A stretch of DNA of 64,000 bases from Myxococcus sp. CA023. Its GTDB lineage: Bacteria; Myxococcota; Myxococcia; Myxococcales; Myxococcaceae. The notes beneath the pieces were generated by a model. The model was not told the origin of the DNA and made no database searches. It saw only the letters and a list, made by a program, of their open reading frames with translations. Position numbers and translations under genes: made by a program. Location of the stretch: assembly GCF_010998615.1 (NCBI RefSeq), contig NZ_JAAEAH010000045.1, positions 1-64,000 on the forward strand, written 5' to 3'. Shown one piece after another: positions 44,223 to 52,721 of the stretch. Numbering within the stretch: the first letter of the stretch is position 1; each line of letters starts with the position of its first letter.

Positions 44223-45347
44223 TCACGTCCCGGCCTGGCAGACGGGGCCCGCCGATGAATCCACGCACCGCCGGCTGCCCGGGCAGTCGAGGTCTGTTGC
44301 GCAGGGCGCCGTGCAGGCCCCGCTGACACAGCGCCCTTCGAGCAGTCCCAGCTCGTGGCAGCTCGCGTCGTCGGTGCAGGGCGCGTCCATCCGCCGCAGG
44401 GCATGGCAGCCCGCGAAGTTCGCGGCATCCGGCAGGCACCGCCCGGACTGGCAGGTGAATCCCGGCGCGCACCGTGTCGACCCATCGTCGTCCGGCGGTA
44501 CCTGGACGGTGGGGGGGGCGACATCGTTGTCGTCACACCGGGTGGCGCATGCGGCGCTTCCTCTGGGCAGCACCTCGCAGTGCGTCCCCGGGGCGCATTG
44601 CCAGTCGCCCGTGCAGGGCGCGCACAGGGGACCGGGGCCTTCGCAGCGGTTGCCCTTGCAGGTCAATCCCTCGCCGCAGTGCGAGTTGCCGAAGCACTCC
44701 AGGCACTTCTTGTTCGGCGCGCACACCAGGCCTTCCTCGCAGCCAATCTCTTGGCAGCCCTGTTCGAGGAGCGACTCATCCACCACCAGGTCGACCTTGA
44801 GCTCCTTCTTCTCGCCCGGGCCCGCGCAGTCCTGGACCTGGGTGGCCGGAAATCCCAGGGCCGTCACCGTCACCGTGTAGCAGCCGTCCGGAAGGGGCCC
44901 CACGCGCAGTCGCCCCTTCGCGTCCAGCAGCAGCCGCTGGAAGGGCGTGCCCTCCACGGACGCCTCCGCCGCGGACAGCCGGAAGCCGTTGGTCGTCTTC
45001 ACGTGCAAGTCGAGGAAGCCCGCGGGCGTGGGCGCCACCGGTTGCACCTGGACGGACTGGCCTCCCAATACCCGCACCTGGACGCGGGCGGCCTTTTCGG
45101 TCGTGGCGATGATGAAGAGCTCCGCCATCCCCGTGGGGACGTCTTCCAGGGTGAAGCGCCCGTCCGCGCCGACATGGCTGCTCACGCCGGGCTGGCCCAC
45201 CAGCGACACCATGGCCACCGCGGGGTCGCTCTCCGTGAGCTGCCCATGCACGGTGCCTACCCGGAAGGGGGCGTTCTCCAGGTTGCCGCAGCCCGCGGCG
45301 CAGCAGGCCACGAGGGTGGCTACCGCGATGTGAAACGTCGAGCGCAT
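44223..45347 (-). CDS. Cys-rich lipoprotein with a carboxypeptidase-regulatory-like domain
   Basis: The product has 374 residues. A lipoprotein signal (ATLVACCAAGC, Cys20) precedes two beta-sandwich segments of the carboxypeptidase-regulatory type (GTVHGQLTESDPAVAMVSLVGQPGV, GRFTLEDVPTGMAELFI; LDAKGRLRVGPLPDGCYTVTVTALG). From residue 195 there are about 26 cysteines in short disulfide modules (CEEGLVCAPNKKCLEC, CQSGRCLPDAANFAGC, CATDLDCPGSRRCVD). Such modules are common in secreted myxobacterial proteins. Its start codon overlaps the stop of the caspase gene (TGATG), so the two are coupled. Confidence 0.75.
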   Translation of the reverse strand: MRSTFHIAVATLVACCAAGCGNLENAPFRVGTVHGQLTESDPAVAMVSLVGQPGVSSHVGADGRFTLEDVPTGMAELFIIATTEKAARVQVRVLGGQSVQVQPVAPTPAGFLDLHVKTTNGFRLSAAEASVEGTPFQRLLLDAKGRLRVGPLPDGCYTVTVTALGFPATQVQDCAGPGEKKELKVDLVVDESLLEQGCQEIGCEEGLVCAPNKKCLECFGNSHCGEGLTCKGNRCEGPGPLCAPCTGDWQCAPGTHCEVLPRGSAACATRCDDNDVAPPTVQVPPDDDGSTRCAPGFTCQSGRCLPDAANFAGCHALRRMDAPCTDDASCHELGLLEGRCVSGACTAPCATDLDCPGSRRCVDSSAGPVCQAGT

Positions 45348-46990
45348 CAGAAACGATATCCCGCGCCTGCCCAGCCACCCGTGAAACCCACGGCCTGCCC
45401 CTGCCCATCCACAACGACATACGTCAGCATGAACTGGGCCTGTGTCATCAGCTCCAGCCGCTCACCCACCCGCCACACGATGCCGCCCACCACGCCGGGG
45501 CTGACGGTGAAGAACCGTTGCCCGTTGACGGCGGCCTCTACGTCAAAGGACCGCCTGAGGTGCAGGCCGGCCACACGCGGCCCCGCGAACAACGTCAGCC
45601 GCTCCCAGCGCCACAGGTAGGGGAGGGCCACGCCCGCGGAGACGGTGGTGTAGCGGAAGGGCACCTCGCTGCCCGGCGTCAGCTGCAGGGCCCGGTCGCC
45701 GGTGCTGAAGGCCACGTCGAAGAGCAGTCCGAAATCCTGAAGCGGCTGGTCCTCCAGCCGCAACGACAGGGCGACTTCGGGGGACATGGGCAGCAGCTCC
45801 GTGCGGCTGCGGGCATCCGCGAAGCTGAACATGCCGCCCATCAGCGACAGCGAGCGCCGCGGGAAGGCCTCCGCCAGCAGGCGCTCCAGGGGCAGACGGT
45901 CCCCCTGGCCCACCTCCACGTCACGGCGCATGAGGACCGCGTCGCCCTTGGTCAGCTCCACCGTCCGCTTGCCGGGCGTCACCGCCGCGCCGCCGGGCAG
46001 GTCCGTGCGCTCCTCGCCGTCCACCTTGAGCGTGAAGCCGTCCAGGCGCGGGTTGTAGGAGAACAGCTCGGGGCGGCCCGTCCGGGTGATGCTGCCGGAG
46101 AGCACCACGGGGTCCGCGCCCACTTCCAGGATTTCCGCCGACGGCCGCTGCCGCCCCTCGGTGAAGGCGAAGGTGCGGCGGCGTGCGTGGTCATGGGCCT
46201 CGGTGGCCGTGACGGCGCCGTCACCATTGCGGTCCGCCGCGCCGCTCAAGCCGTCGATGAGGAAGTGGGTGTAGATGTCGTTGCGCAGGCTCTCGTCCTC
46301 GCGCGCCGTCTCGCCCCAGTCGCAGGCGGCGAACACCATGGACGCGCGCGACGACTCCTCCAGCGGCCGGGCGTAGAAGCCGGACTTGATGCCCTCCAGC
46401 TCCGCCTTCAATTCCTTGGGCAGCAACGACTTGCCGCTGCCGCTGTGGCAGGTGGCCAGCACCAGCATTCGGCGCCGGCTGGCCAGCCCGTCGAACTCCG
46501 CCTTCAGCGTGTCCATGCTCAGCGCCGTCTGGGGGATGTCCCGGTAGGCCGCGTCGCGGGTGACCAGGTAGCGCCGCAGCTCGCCCTTCGCGTCGCGCGC
46601 CAGCGTGCCGTGCGCTGAGAAGTAGACGACCACCACGTCATCGGGGCGGTTCGCCTCCTTCTTGAGCTGCTGGAGCGCCGCGAGGATGGCCTTGCGCGTC
46701 GTCTCCTCGCGCCGGGTGAGCACGCGCACCTGGTCGAACCCGCCGCGCGCGGGGTCCTTCAGCGCGGCGCCCAAATCACGGGCGTCCTTGCCGGTGTAGC
46801 GCAGCTCCTTCCAGCGCGGGTCGTCGAACGAGGCGATGCCCACCAGCAGGGCCATCCGGCGTGGCTTGTAGGCGCTGGACAGCGACGCTTCATCGAGCTT
46901 CAGCGGCACCAGTCCACCCTTCTCCCCGGAGGAGGAGGGCGTCGCGCACGCGGCCAGACAGGCCAGCAGGATGGGAAGGAGTCGCCTCAC
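45347..46990 (-). CDS. Lipoprotein caspase (C14-type) fused to a C-terminal beta-barrel
   Basis: The product has 547 residues. After a lipoprotein signal (LLACLAAC, Cys15), residues 45-300 are a caspase p20-like domain with the catalytic dyad His127 (YFSAHGT) and Cys181 (ATCHSG). An EF-hand-type loop, DRNGDGAVTATE (253-264), fits calcium control, known in metacaspases. Residues 300-380 form a PEGA-like domain (DGFTLKVDGEERTDL). Residues 385-547 read as amphipathic strands ending in Phe (GWAGAGYRF), the mark of an outer-membrane barrel. It lies in an ECF-sigma operon 10 bp after the anti-sigma gene. It is probably an envelope protease or stress effector; the substrate is unknown. Confidence 0.8.
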   Translation of the reverse strand: MRRLLPILLACLAACATPSSSGEKGGLVPLKLDEASLSSAYKPRRMALLVGIASFDDPRWKELRYTGKDARDLGAALKDPARGGFDQVRVLTRREETTRKAILAALQQLKKEANRPDDVVVVYFSAHGTLARDAKGELRRYLVTRDAAYRDIPQTALSMDTLKAEFDGLASRRRMLVLATCHSGSGKSLLPKELKAELEGIKSGFYARPLEESSRASMVFAACDWGETAREDESLRNDIYTHFLIDGLSGAADRNGDGAVTATEAHDHARRRTFAFTEGRQRPSAEILEVGADPVVLSGSITRTGRPELFSYNPRLDGFTLKVDGEERTDLPGGAAVTPGKRTVELTKGDAVLMRRDVEVGQGDRLPLERLLAEAFPRRSLSLMGGMFSFADARSRTELLPMSPEVALSLRLEDQPLQDFGLLFDVAFSTGDRALQLTPGSEVPFRYTTVSAGVALPYLWRWERLTLFAGPRVAGLHLRRSFDVEAAVNGQRFFTVSPGVVGGIVWRVGERLELMTQAQFMLTYVVVDGQGQAVGFTGGWAGAGYRF

Positions 46991-47000
46991 GTGGAACCGT

Positions 47001-47819
47001 TCAAGGACGATTCTGGCCGCTTCGCACGCTCACGTCGAACCGGATGATGGCCAGTGGGCCCTGGCCCTGGGGGCCTGCCCCGCTGCCTCCCTCCAACATT
47101 TCACTGACCGTCTCGGCCTCTGGCGGCGCACCGGTGGAGCCCACCAGCCACAGCGTCACCGGGCCGGCCTCTCCCGCGAGGCTCACGCCCGCGAGCCCCT
47201 GCGGCCCCTGCAGGTCATGGGTGCCCGCGACCAGGGGAAAGTGGCCCAGCAGCTCCGGCGCCGCGCCCTGCCGTTGCTCGAAGAGCAGGGCGGTGCCCGC
47301 CTCGGTGGCGTGGTAGCGCAGGAGCAACACATCCGAATCCTTCACCGAGCTGCCCGGGTCCAGACGCCGCAGGACTCCCGCGCTGTCGCGAGCCACCACC
47401 GACAGCTCCAGGGCGATGCGTGCCAGGCGTCCCTTCTCACCCGTCCATTCCACCGCGGAGCCTTCCTGGCCGACCGGGTCCGCCACCCGCATGCGGGGCA
47501 GCAACACCACCGCCAGCAGGCACGCGGCAAGCCCTCCGGCGACCATGCCCCAGCGCCCGGCCGCGGGCCGATGGGCTCGCAGCTCGCGCCGCACTCGCGC
47601 CAGACCCACTTCATCCAGGGGCGGAGCGGACGCGCCGGTCGGAGCGAGCCCCAGCAGCAGCGAGTCCACCTGGCCGTCGAGCAGGCCCGGGCCCGGGTGC
47701 GTGGCGAGGAACGCCTCGCACGTCTCACACGGGTGCGCCAGGTGCGTGGCGAAGTACGCCACGGCCTCGGGCTCTCGGCGGGAAAGGGCGCCCAGTGCGC
47801 CATCATCCAGGTGCTTCAT
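47001..47819 (-). CDS. Probable membrane anti-sigma factor
   Basis: The product has 272 residues from the ATG at 47819; a GTG two codons earlier is possible. The N-terminal part has a zinc-finger-like THLAHPCETCEAFL (His/Cys cluster), as in anti-ECF factors. One membrane helix (WGMVAGGLAACLLAVVLL, about 91-108) separates it from an extracytoplasmic beta domain (RLARIALELSVVARDSAG; DVLLLRYHATEAGTALLFEQ). It is encoded directly after the sigma factor, so it should hold that sigma factor inactive until an envelope signal arrives. Confidence 0.75.
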   Translation of the reverse strand: MKHLDDGALGALSRREPEAVAYFATHLAHPCETCEAFLATHPGPGLLDGQVDSLLLGLAPTGASAPPLDEVGLARVRRELRAHRPAAGRWGMVAGGLAACLLAVVLLPRMRVADPVGQEGSAVEWTGEKGRLARIALELSVVARDSAGVLRRLDPGSSVKDSDVLLLRYHATEAGTALLFEQRQGAAPELLGHFPLVAGTHDLQGPQGLAGVSLAGEAGPVTLWLVGSTGAPPEAETVSEMLEGGSGAGPQGQGPLAIIRFDVSVRSGQNRP

Positions 47820-47825
47820 GAACAC

Positions 47826-48464
47826 TCACTCCCACCGGCCGGCGAGGACTCGCCGCAGCAGCTCGCGTTTGATTCGAGACCGGAACCGCTCCAGCCGCAT
47901 CGTCACCGCGCTTTTTCCCACGCCCAGCTTCTCCGCAATCTCCCGCGCGGACAGCTCACCCTCCACGTAGAAGAGGTGCACCGTCCGTTTCTCCTCGCCT
48001 TCGGGCAGCTCCGCGATGAGTCGCCGCACCACCGCGATGTCACGCTCCAGTTGCAGCGCCTCGGGAATGTGGGGGACCGGTTCCGGTTCCGGGTCCGCCA
48101 CGTCTTCCTCCAGCCGCCGGGTGCTGGACTTCCGCTCCAGCCGTGTCCGGGCCCGGTTTCGGGCAATGGACAGCAGCCATGACTCGAAGGCCCCCGGCTC
48201 CTTCAACCGGGGGAGCGCCCGGAACGCCCGGACGAAGGTCTCCTGGATGACGTCCTCCACCTCATCCGCGTCCAGTTGGGCGAAGCCGCCCACCAGCCGC
48301 GTCACCAGGGGACGCGTGCGCCGGTAGAGCTCGCTGTAGGCAGACGCCTGCCCTTGCGATGCCCGCCGCACCCACTCCGTCAGTCCCTCCGACGCACCCA
48401 CCTGACCTCCAGACCCTCGCAAAGGCCCACCGGCCACAGGGCCGGTGGACGCCACCGTCTCCAT
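47826..48464 (-). CDS. ECF-family RNA polymerase sigma factor
   Basis: The product has 212 residues. Region 2 ([54 protein letters not shown]) and region 4 ([29 protein letters not shown]) are intact and separated by an acidic linker. A 30-residue Gly-rich N-terminal extension precedes region 2. It leads a five-gene operon (sigma, anti-sigma, caspase-barrel, Cys-rich lipoprotein, Ig/propeller lipoprotein) and probably directs transcription of the operon itself. It is divergent from serC. Confidence 0.9.
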   Translation of the reverse strand: METVASTGPVAGGPLRGSGGQVGASEGLTEWVRRASQGQASAYSELYRRTRPLVTRLVGGFAQLDADEVEDVIQETFVRAFRALPRLKEPGAFESWLLSIARNRARTRLERKSSTRRLEEDVADPEPEPVPHIPEALQLERDIAVVRRLIAELPEGEEKRTVHLFYVEGELSAREIAEKLGVGKSAVTMRLERFRSRIKRELLRRVLAGRWE

Positions 48465-48560
48465 GGATGCAGGCGGGCAACCTTTTTCTCGCTGGCACCC
48501 GGGGGGGCGCTGGGGGGAAGAATGTCTCCGCGGCCGTTCATTTCAAGAAGGGACACTGCC

Positions 48561-49649
48561 ATGCGCGTCATCAACTTCAACGCCGGCCCGGCCGGACTGC
48601 CACTGCCGGCCCTCGAGCGGGCTCGGGACGAACTGATTGACTTCCAGGGCTCCGGCATGTCGGTGATGGAGCACAGCCACCGGGGACGGGAATACGAGGG
48701 GGTCCACGACGAAGCCATCTCCCTGTTGACCCGGCTGCTAGGGATTCCCGACACCCACCAGGTCCTGTTCCTCACCGGCGGCGCCTCCCAGCAGTTCGCC
48801 CAGGTGCCGATGAACTTCCTGCGGCCCGGCGCCAGCGCGGACTACCTCATGACGGGCGTGTGGAGCGAGAAGGCCTTCGACGAGGCGAAGTACTACGGCA
48901 CGCCGCGCGTCGCGGTGAGCACGGCGCGGCCGGACAAGCGCCACACGCGGGTGCCCCGCCAGGATGAGCTGCGCCTCGACTCGAACGCGGCGTATGTCCA
49001 CCTGACGAGCAACAACACCATCTTCGGCACCCAGTGGCACACCTTCCCGGACGTGGGGAACGTGCCGTTGGTGGCGGACATGAGCTCGGACTTCCTGTGG
49101 AAGGGCTTCGATGTCAGCCGCTTCGGCCTCATCTACGCGGGCGCGCAGAAGAACCTGGGGCCCTCCGGCGTGACGCTGGTGGTGGCTGACAAGGCGTTCA
49201 TCGCGCGGGGCCGGACGGACATTCCGAAGATCTTCCGCTACACCACCCACGCGGAGAACAACTCGCTCTACAACACGCCGCCCACCCTGGCCATCTACCT
49301 GGTGCGCAACGTCCTGGCCTGGATTCAGTCGGTGGGGGGGCTCGCGCAGTTGGAGCAGTGGAACCGGGAAAAAGCGGCGTTGCTCTATGGGGCCGTGGAC
49401 CGGCACCCGGACTTCTACCGCGCGCCGGTGGAGCGCGAGTCCCGTTCAGTGATGAACGCTGTCTTCCAGTTGCCCACGGATGAATTGGATGCGGCTTTCG
49501 TCGCTGACGCGAAGCAGCAAGGAATGGTGGGCCTCAAGGGGCACCGGACGGCCGGAGGAATCCGCGTTTCGATGTACAACGCGGTGAGCGTAGAGAATGT
49601 GCGCACGCTGGCCGCCTTCATGGACCACTTCGTGAAGACGCGCGGGTAG
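48561..49649 (+). CDS. serC: SerC, phosphoserine aminotransferase
   Basis: The product has 362 residues. This PLP enzyme converts 3-phosphohydroxypyruvate to phosphoserine in serine synthesis and the homologous step of vitamin B6 synthesis. The start [26 protein letters not shown] and the PLP lysine Lys197 in [12 protein letters not shown] are all typical. The ATG at 48561 begins at the family start. It is preceded by AAGAAGGGAC; the frame upstream is not homologous. Confidence 0.96.
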   Translation: MRVINFNAGPAGLPLPALERARDELIDFQGSGMSVMEHSHRGREYEGVHDEAISLLTRLLGIPDTHQVLFLTGGASQQFAQVPMNFLRPGASADYLMTGVWSEKAFDEAKYYGTPRVAVSTARPDKRHTRVPRQDELRLDSNAAYVHLTSNNTIFGTQWHTFPDVGNVPLVADMSSDFLWKGFDVSRFGLIYAGAQKNLGPSGVTLVVADKAFIARGRTDIPKIFRYTTHAENNSLYNTPPTLAIYLVRNVLAWIQSVGGLAQLEQWNREKAALLYGAVDRHPDFYRAPVERESRSVMNAVFQLPTDELDAAFVADAKQQGMVGLKGHRTAGGIRVSMYNAVSVENVRTLAAFMDHFVKTRG

Positions 49650-49690
49650 GCTGCGTCCAACCGCACGGATTACCCATGCCCGGAGGATTC

Positions 49691-50248
49691 ATGAAAGCCA
49701 CGCTGACCGCCGTCGTGCTGTCCCTGATGTTCGCCGCTCCGGCCTTCGCCAAGGACGTCGCGGGGGTGAAGTATCCGGAGACGGCCACCGTCGCCGGCAA
49801 GGAGCTGAAGCTCAACGGCGTGGGCCTGCGCAGCAAGCTGGTGTTCAAGGTCTACACGGCGGGGCTCTACCTGGAGACGCCGTCCAAGGATGGCGCCGCC
49901 ATCATCAGCTCGGACCAGATCAAGCGCGTGCGCATGTACATGCTGCGGGACCTGGACAAGAAGACCATCGTCGATGCCATTGGCGACGGCTTCAAAAAGA
50001 ACGCGGGCTCCAAGCTGCCGGAGCTCCAGCCCAAGCTGGACACCTTCAACGCGGCCATCCCGGACGTGAAGAAGGGTGACGAGCTCATCCTCACGTACAT
50101 CCCCGGCCAGGGAACGCAGGTGTCCAGCAAGACGGGCAAGGAGATCTCCGTCGAGGGCAAGGACTTCTCCGACGCGCTCTTCTCCGTCTTCGTGGGCAAG
50201 AGCCCGGTGGATGGCAGCCTGCGTGACGGGATGCTCGGCAAGGACTGA
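49691..50248 (+). CDS. Chalcone-isomerase-like secreted protein
   Basis: The product has 185 residues from the ATG at 49691, with GGAGG at 49682-49686. A Sec signal peptide (MKATLTAVVLSLMFAAPAFA) is followed by a chalcone-isomerase-like domain (VAGVKYPETATVAGKELKLNGVGLRSKLVFKVYTAGLYLE; GKDFSDALFSVFVGKSPVD). Bacterial members are periplasmic and are not shown to make flavonoids; fatty-acid or lipid binding is the more likely role. It may be co-transcribed with serC, 41 bp upstream, but has no obvious link to it. Confidence 0.8.
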   Translation: MKATLTAVVLSLMFAAPAFAKDVAGVKYPETATVAGKELKLNGVGLRSKLVFKVYTAGLYLETPSKDGAAIISSDQIKRVRMYMLRDLDKKTIVDAIGDGFKKNAGSKLPELQPKLDTFNAAIPDVKKGDELILTYIPGQGTQVSSKTGKEISVEGKDFSDALFSVFVGKSPVDGSLRDGMLGKD

Positions 50249-50281
50249 GTGACTCCGGTGCGCGCCACGTGCGGCGCGGAT

Positions 50282-50310
50282 GCCCCGTGTCTCCGAGCGA
50301 GGCACGGGGC
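50282..50310 (+). terminator. Hairpin terminator after the chalcone-isomerase-like gene
   Basis: GCCCCGTG (50282-50289) pairs perfectly with CACGGGGC (50303-50310), and GTCGTCGTTT follows. It lies 34 bp after the stop codon. Confidence 0.6.
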
Positions 50311-50431
50311 GTCGTCGTTTCAGGGGCCGGATGCAATGCGTCCGTGGCTCGCGCGTACATTCGGAGGACGGTCGGCCGCTGCGCGAGGGCGGGAGGTCTG
50401 ATAGCAACCGGAGGGCACGAAGGAGGTCGTC

Positions 50432-50680
50432 ATGGGAATCTGTACGTGGTTGGTGCTGGGTGGCATTGCGGGCTGGCTGGCCAGCATCATCAAGGGCACC
50501 AACGCCCGCATGGGCATGTTCGCCAACATCGCCACCGGCATTGTCGGGGCCATGATTGGCGGATGGATTTTCAGTCTGATGGGCGGCACCGGGGTGACGG
50601 GCTTCAACCTCTGGTCACTGCTGGTGGCGACGGTGGGCTCCGTCGTCCTCATCACCATCGTCCAAGCCATCCGGAAATGA
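50432..50680 (+). CDS. GlsB/YeaQ/YmgE-family membrane protein
   Basis: The product has 82 residues with three hydrophobic helices (TWLVLGGIAGWLASIIKG, MFANIATGIVGAMIGGWIFSL, NLWSLLVATVGSVVLITIVQAI). The family is also called transglycosylase-associated, and members respond to envelope or acid stress; no enzyme activity is established. AAGGAGG at 50420 gives a strong ribosome site. It probably has its own promoter in the 180-bp gap upstream. Confidence 0.85.
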   Translation: MGICTWLVLGGIAGWLASIIKGTNARMGMFANIATGIVGAMIGGWIFSLMGGTGVTGFNLWSLLVATVGSVVLITIVQAIRK

Positions 50681-50702
50681 CGCCCGCCGCCCGCGTGCGC
50701 GC

Positions 50703-51740
50703 TCAGAAGAGACTGAGCTGCGGCGTGGGCGGCGGCTTGCGCTCCGGACGCCGGAAGGTGTCCGGAGCGTCCTCGGTGATGTAGGAGGCGCGGATGCCCA
50801 CCTTGCGCGCCGCCGTGTGGAAGAGGCGGTGGATGGTCTCCGCGTAGAGGCCGTCACCGCGCATGCGGTGCTTGAAGCGGCTGTCGTTGAGCTCCCCGCC
50901 GCGGGTTTCCCGGATGCGGTGGAGCACCCGTTCCGCGCGCAGGGGCAGCTTCGCGCGCAGCCGCTCCGCGAAGACGTCCTTCACCGGGCCGGGCAGCCGC
51001 ACCAGGATGTGGTGCGCGCGGGTGGCGCCGGCTTCACGTGCCGCGGCCAGCACGCGGTGGATGTCCTCGTCGTTGAGGCCCGGGATGATGGGCGCCACCG
51101 ACACCGCCACGTCGATGCCCGCCTCGGTGAGCCGGCGGATGGTCAGCAGCCGGCGCATGGGGGAGGCGGCATAGGGCTCCATGGCCCGGGCCAGCTCCGC
51201 GTTGTGGAAGGGGAGGCTGATGCTGACCCACAGGCGCGCGTCCCGGGCCAGCCGTTGGAGGACGTCCAAGTCCCGTTCGACGAGCACGCCCTTGGTGATG
51301 ATGCCCACCGGGTTGCGGTACTCGGCGCAGACCTCCAGGCATCCTCGCGTCAGCCGTAAGGAGGCCTCCAGCGGCTGGTAGCAGTCGGTGACGCCGCTGA
51401 AGACGACGGTTTCACCCTTCCAGGAGGGTTTCTCGAAGGCCTCGCGGAGCAGCTCCGGCGCCCGGGGCTTCACCACCAGCTTCGTCTCGAAGTCGGTGCC
51501 CGCGCCCATGTCCAGGTACTGGTGCGTGGGCCGCGCGTAGCAGTACGCGCAGGCGTGGAGGCAGCCCCGGTACGGGTTGACGCTCCAGCTGAACCCCACG
51601 TCCGGGCTGTCGTTGTGCGACAGCACCTGCCGGCTGTGGTCCTCGAAGACCTCCAGCTTGGACGGCGGGATTTCGTCCAGGTACTCCACCGCGGTGCTCG
51701 CCCAGGGGTTGGGCGGATTGTCGATGGGACGCGCCTTCAT
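50703..51740 (-). CDS. PA0069-family radical SAM protein
   Basis: The product has 345 residues. The radical SAM cluster motif is Cys60-x3-Cys64-x2-Cys67 (GCLHACAYCYARP), followed by GxGTDFETKLVVK, GVTDCYQPLE and SVSVAPIIPGLND, which are typical of the PA0069 family (related to spore photoproduct lyase). It binds one 4Fe-4S cluster and SAM; the reaction is not known for the family. It is convergent with the GlsB-type gene (22 bp gap). The C-terminus KPPPTPQLSLF resembles that of the window's RuvB ([11 protein letters not shown]), probably by chance. Confidence 0.85.
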   Translation of the reverse strand: MKARPIDNPPNPWASTAVEYLDEIPPSKLEVFEDHSRQVLSHNDSPDVGFSWSVNPYRGCLHACAYCYARPTHQYLDMGAGTDFETKLVVKPRAPELLREAFEKPSWKGETVVFSGVTDCYQPLEASLRLTRGCLEVCAEYRNPVGIITKGVLVERDLDVLQRLARDARLWVSISLPFHNAELARAMEPYAASPMRRLLTIRRLTEAGIDVAVSVAPIIPGLNDEDIHRVLAAAREAGATRAHHILVRLPGPVKDVFAERLRAKLPLRAERVLHRIRETRGGELNDSRFKHRMRGDGLYAETIHRLFHTAARKVGIRASYITEDAPDTFRRPERKPPPTPQLSLF

Positions 51741-51790
51741 GCGCCCACCGTGGGCCTGAAAGCACGTTCAGTCAAGGGGCGAGCGACCAT

Positions 51791-51823
51791 GAAAAAGGGG
51801 AACCCCCTGCAGAGAGTTCCCCC
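51791..51823 (-). terminator. Rho-independent terminator of the small lipoprotein gene
   Basis: On the minus strand GGGGAAC (51822-51816) pairs with GTTCCCC (51803-51797) and is followed at once by TTTTTC (51796-51791). A G+C stem with a T-run is the classic form. It lies 39 bp after the lipoprotein stop. Confidence 0.75.
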
Positions 51824-51861
51824 AGTGCGCCATCCGGATGGCGGGCTACGGAAACAGCGCG

Positions 51862-52257
51862 CTACCAGGTCCAGACGTAGAGCTTGTGGGTGCCGACGGT
51901 GCCGCTCGTGTTGCTCACGTAGAGCCGCGCCCCGGGCCACGCGCAGTTGAGGTTCAGGTTGCTGTGCGTCTGGCCGACACCAACGGTACCGGAGATGTTG
52001 TTGCTCCCGCAGTACGCATAATACGACGTGGGGGCGGTACCGACGTTCTGGATGGAGAACGGCGTCACGCCGAACAGCCAGGTCGAGAAATCACGCGTCT
52101 GACCAGCGTCAATCCACGCGGACTCCATGGCCTGCTCCACATCGCTCAGCTCAGGCTGCTGCATGGCCTGCTCGTCCTCCGGCGTGTACTCCCCACCGCA
52201 GCCAACGGAAGCCAGAGACAGCAGACCCACGACTCCCAACGTATTGAGCTTCTTCAT
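51862..52257 (-). CDS. Small beta-rich lipoprotein of unknown function
   Basis: The product has 131 residues. The lipoprotein signal is MKKLNTLGVVGLLSLASVGC (Cys20). An acidic spacer (EDEQAMQQPELSDVEQAMES) is followed by a compact beta domain (TPFSIQNVGTAPTSYYAYCGSN, LNLNCAWPGARLYVSNTSGTVG) with two cysteines and a final WTW. It is monocistronic, with its own terminator and an A+T-rich upstream region (52260-52340). I do not recognise the family. Confidence 0.75.
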   Translation of the reverse strand: MKKLNTLGVVGLLSLASVGCGGEYTPEDEQAMQQPELSDVEQAMESAWIDAGQTRDFSTWLFGVTPFSIQNVGTAPTSYYAYCGSNNISGTVGVGQTHSNLNLNCAWPGARLYVSNTSGTVGTHKLYVWTW

Positions 52258-52464
52258 GACTTCCCCCTCATTGCGAGTTGTCCCCGAATTGGAGACGCGC
52301 GGTGTGTATGGGGGTTTTCACTTAATGTAAATGGTGTGTTTCTGACACCCGGTGGGTTGAAACGGATTGCATCGTTGGATGACGCATTGCGGTGTCTGTG
52401 TCATGGCCGGAACGACCCGGCCCTTCGGGTGAGAGGGCCGGGCACTGGGGGCTCGGGATAACGG

Positions 52465-52721
52465 CTAACGGCAGACGGAGTAGAAGTCCGTCACGGAGAA
52501 TGCCGTCTGCCGTCCGGAGATACGGGCCGTCTCGTTGCAGCTACAAGACTTGTCGCCGACCCACCGAGTGAGGCTCGCGTCTGAATAGAAGTCAATCCAG
52601 TACGACTCGTTGCCGCAGGCAGCAAGTTCATCAAGGTACCGGCCTCGTCGTCCCCCGGTGCTTGGGCAGGCGTGTCATTGCAGCGATGGGCGCAGGGCTC
52701 CGTTGCAATGGCGTCGTAATT
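52465..52721 (-). pseudogene. Frame-disrupted small secreted-peptide gene
   Basis: On the minus strand, the frame ending at a TAG (52465-52467) reads CGNESYWIDFYSDASLTRW, then VGDKSCSCNETARISGRQ and FSVTDFYSVCR. The FYSDAS-x-VG-C pattern resembles the C-terminus of short myxobacterial secreted peptides of the DUF6289 kind. No start codon lies in this frame before a TGA at 52675. The preceding part (ATEPCAHRCNDTPAQAPGDD) continues in another frame, directly after the stop of the Ig-repeat gene. A frameshift near 52620 would join them. The family likeness is tentative. Confidence 0.5.

Noticed and set aside
51700-51740. Possible relation between RuvB and the radical SAM protein from their similar PPPTPQ-SLF C-termini
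   Set aside because: The match is a short Pro-rich tail in proteins of unrelated fold, so coincidence is more likely.
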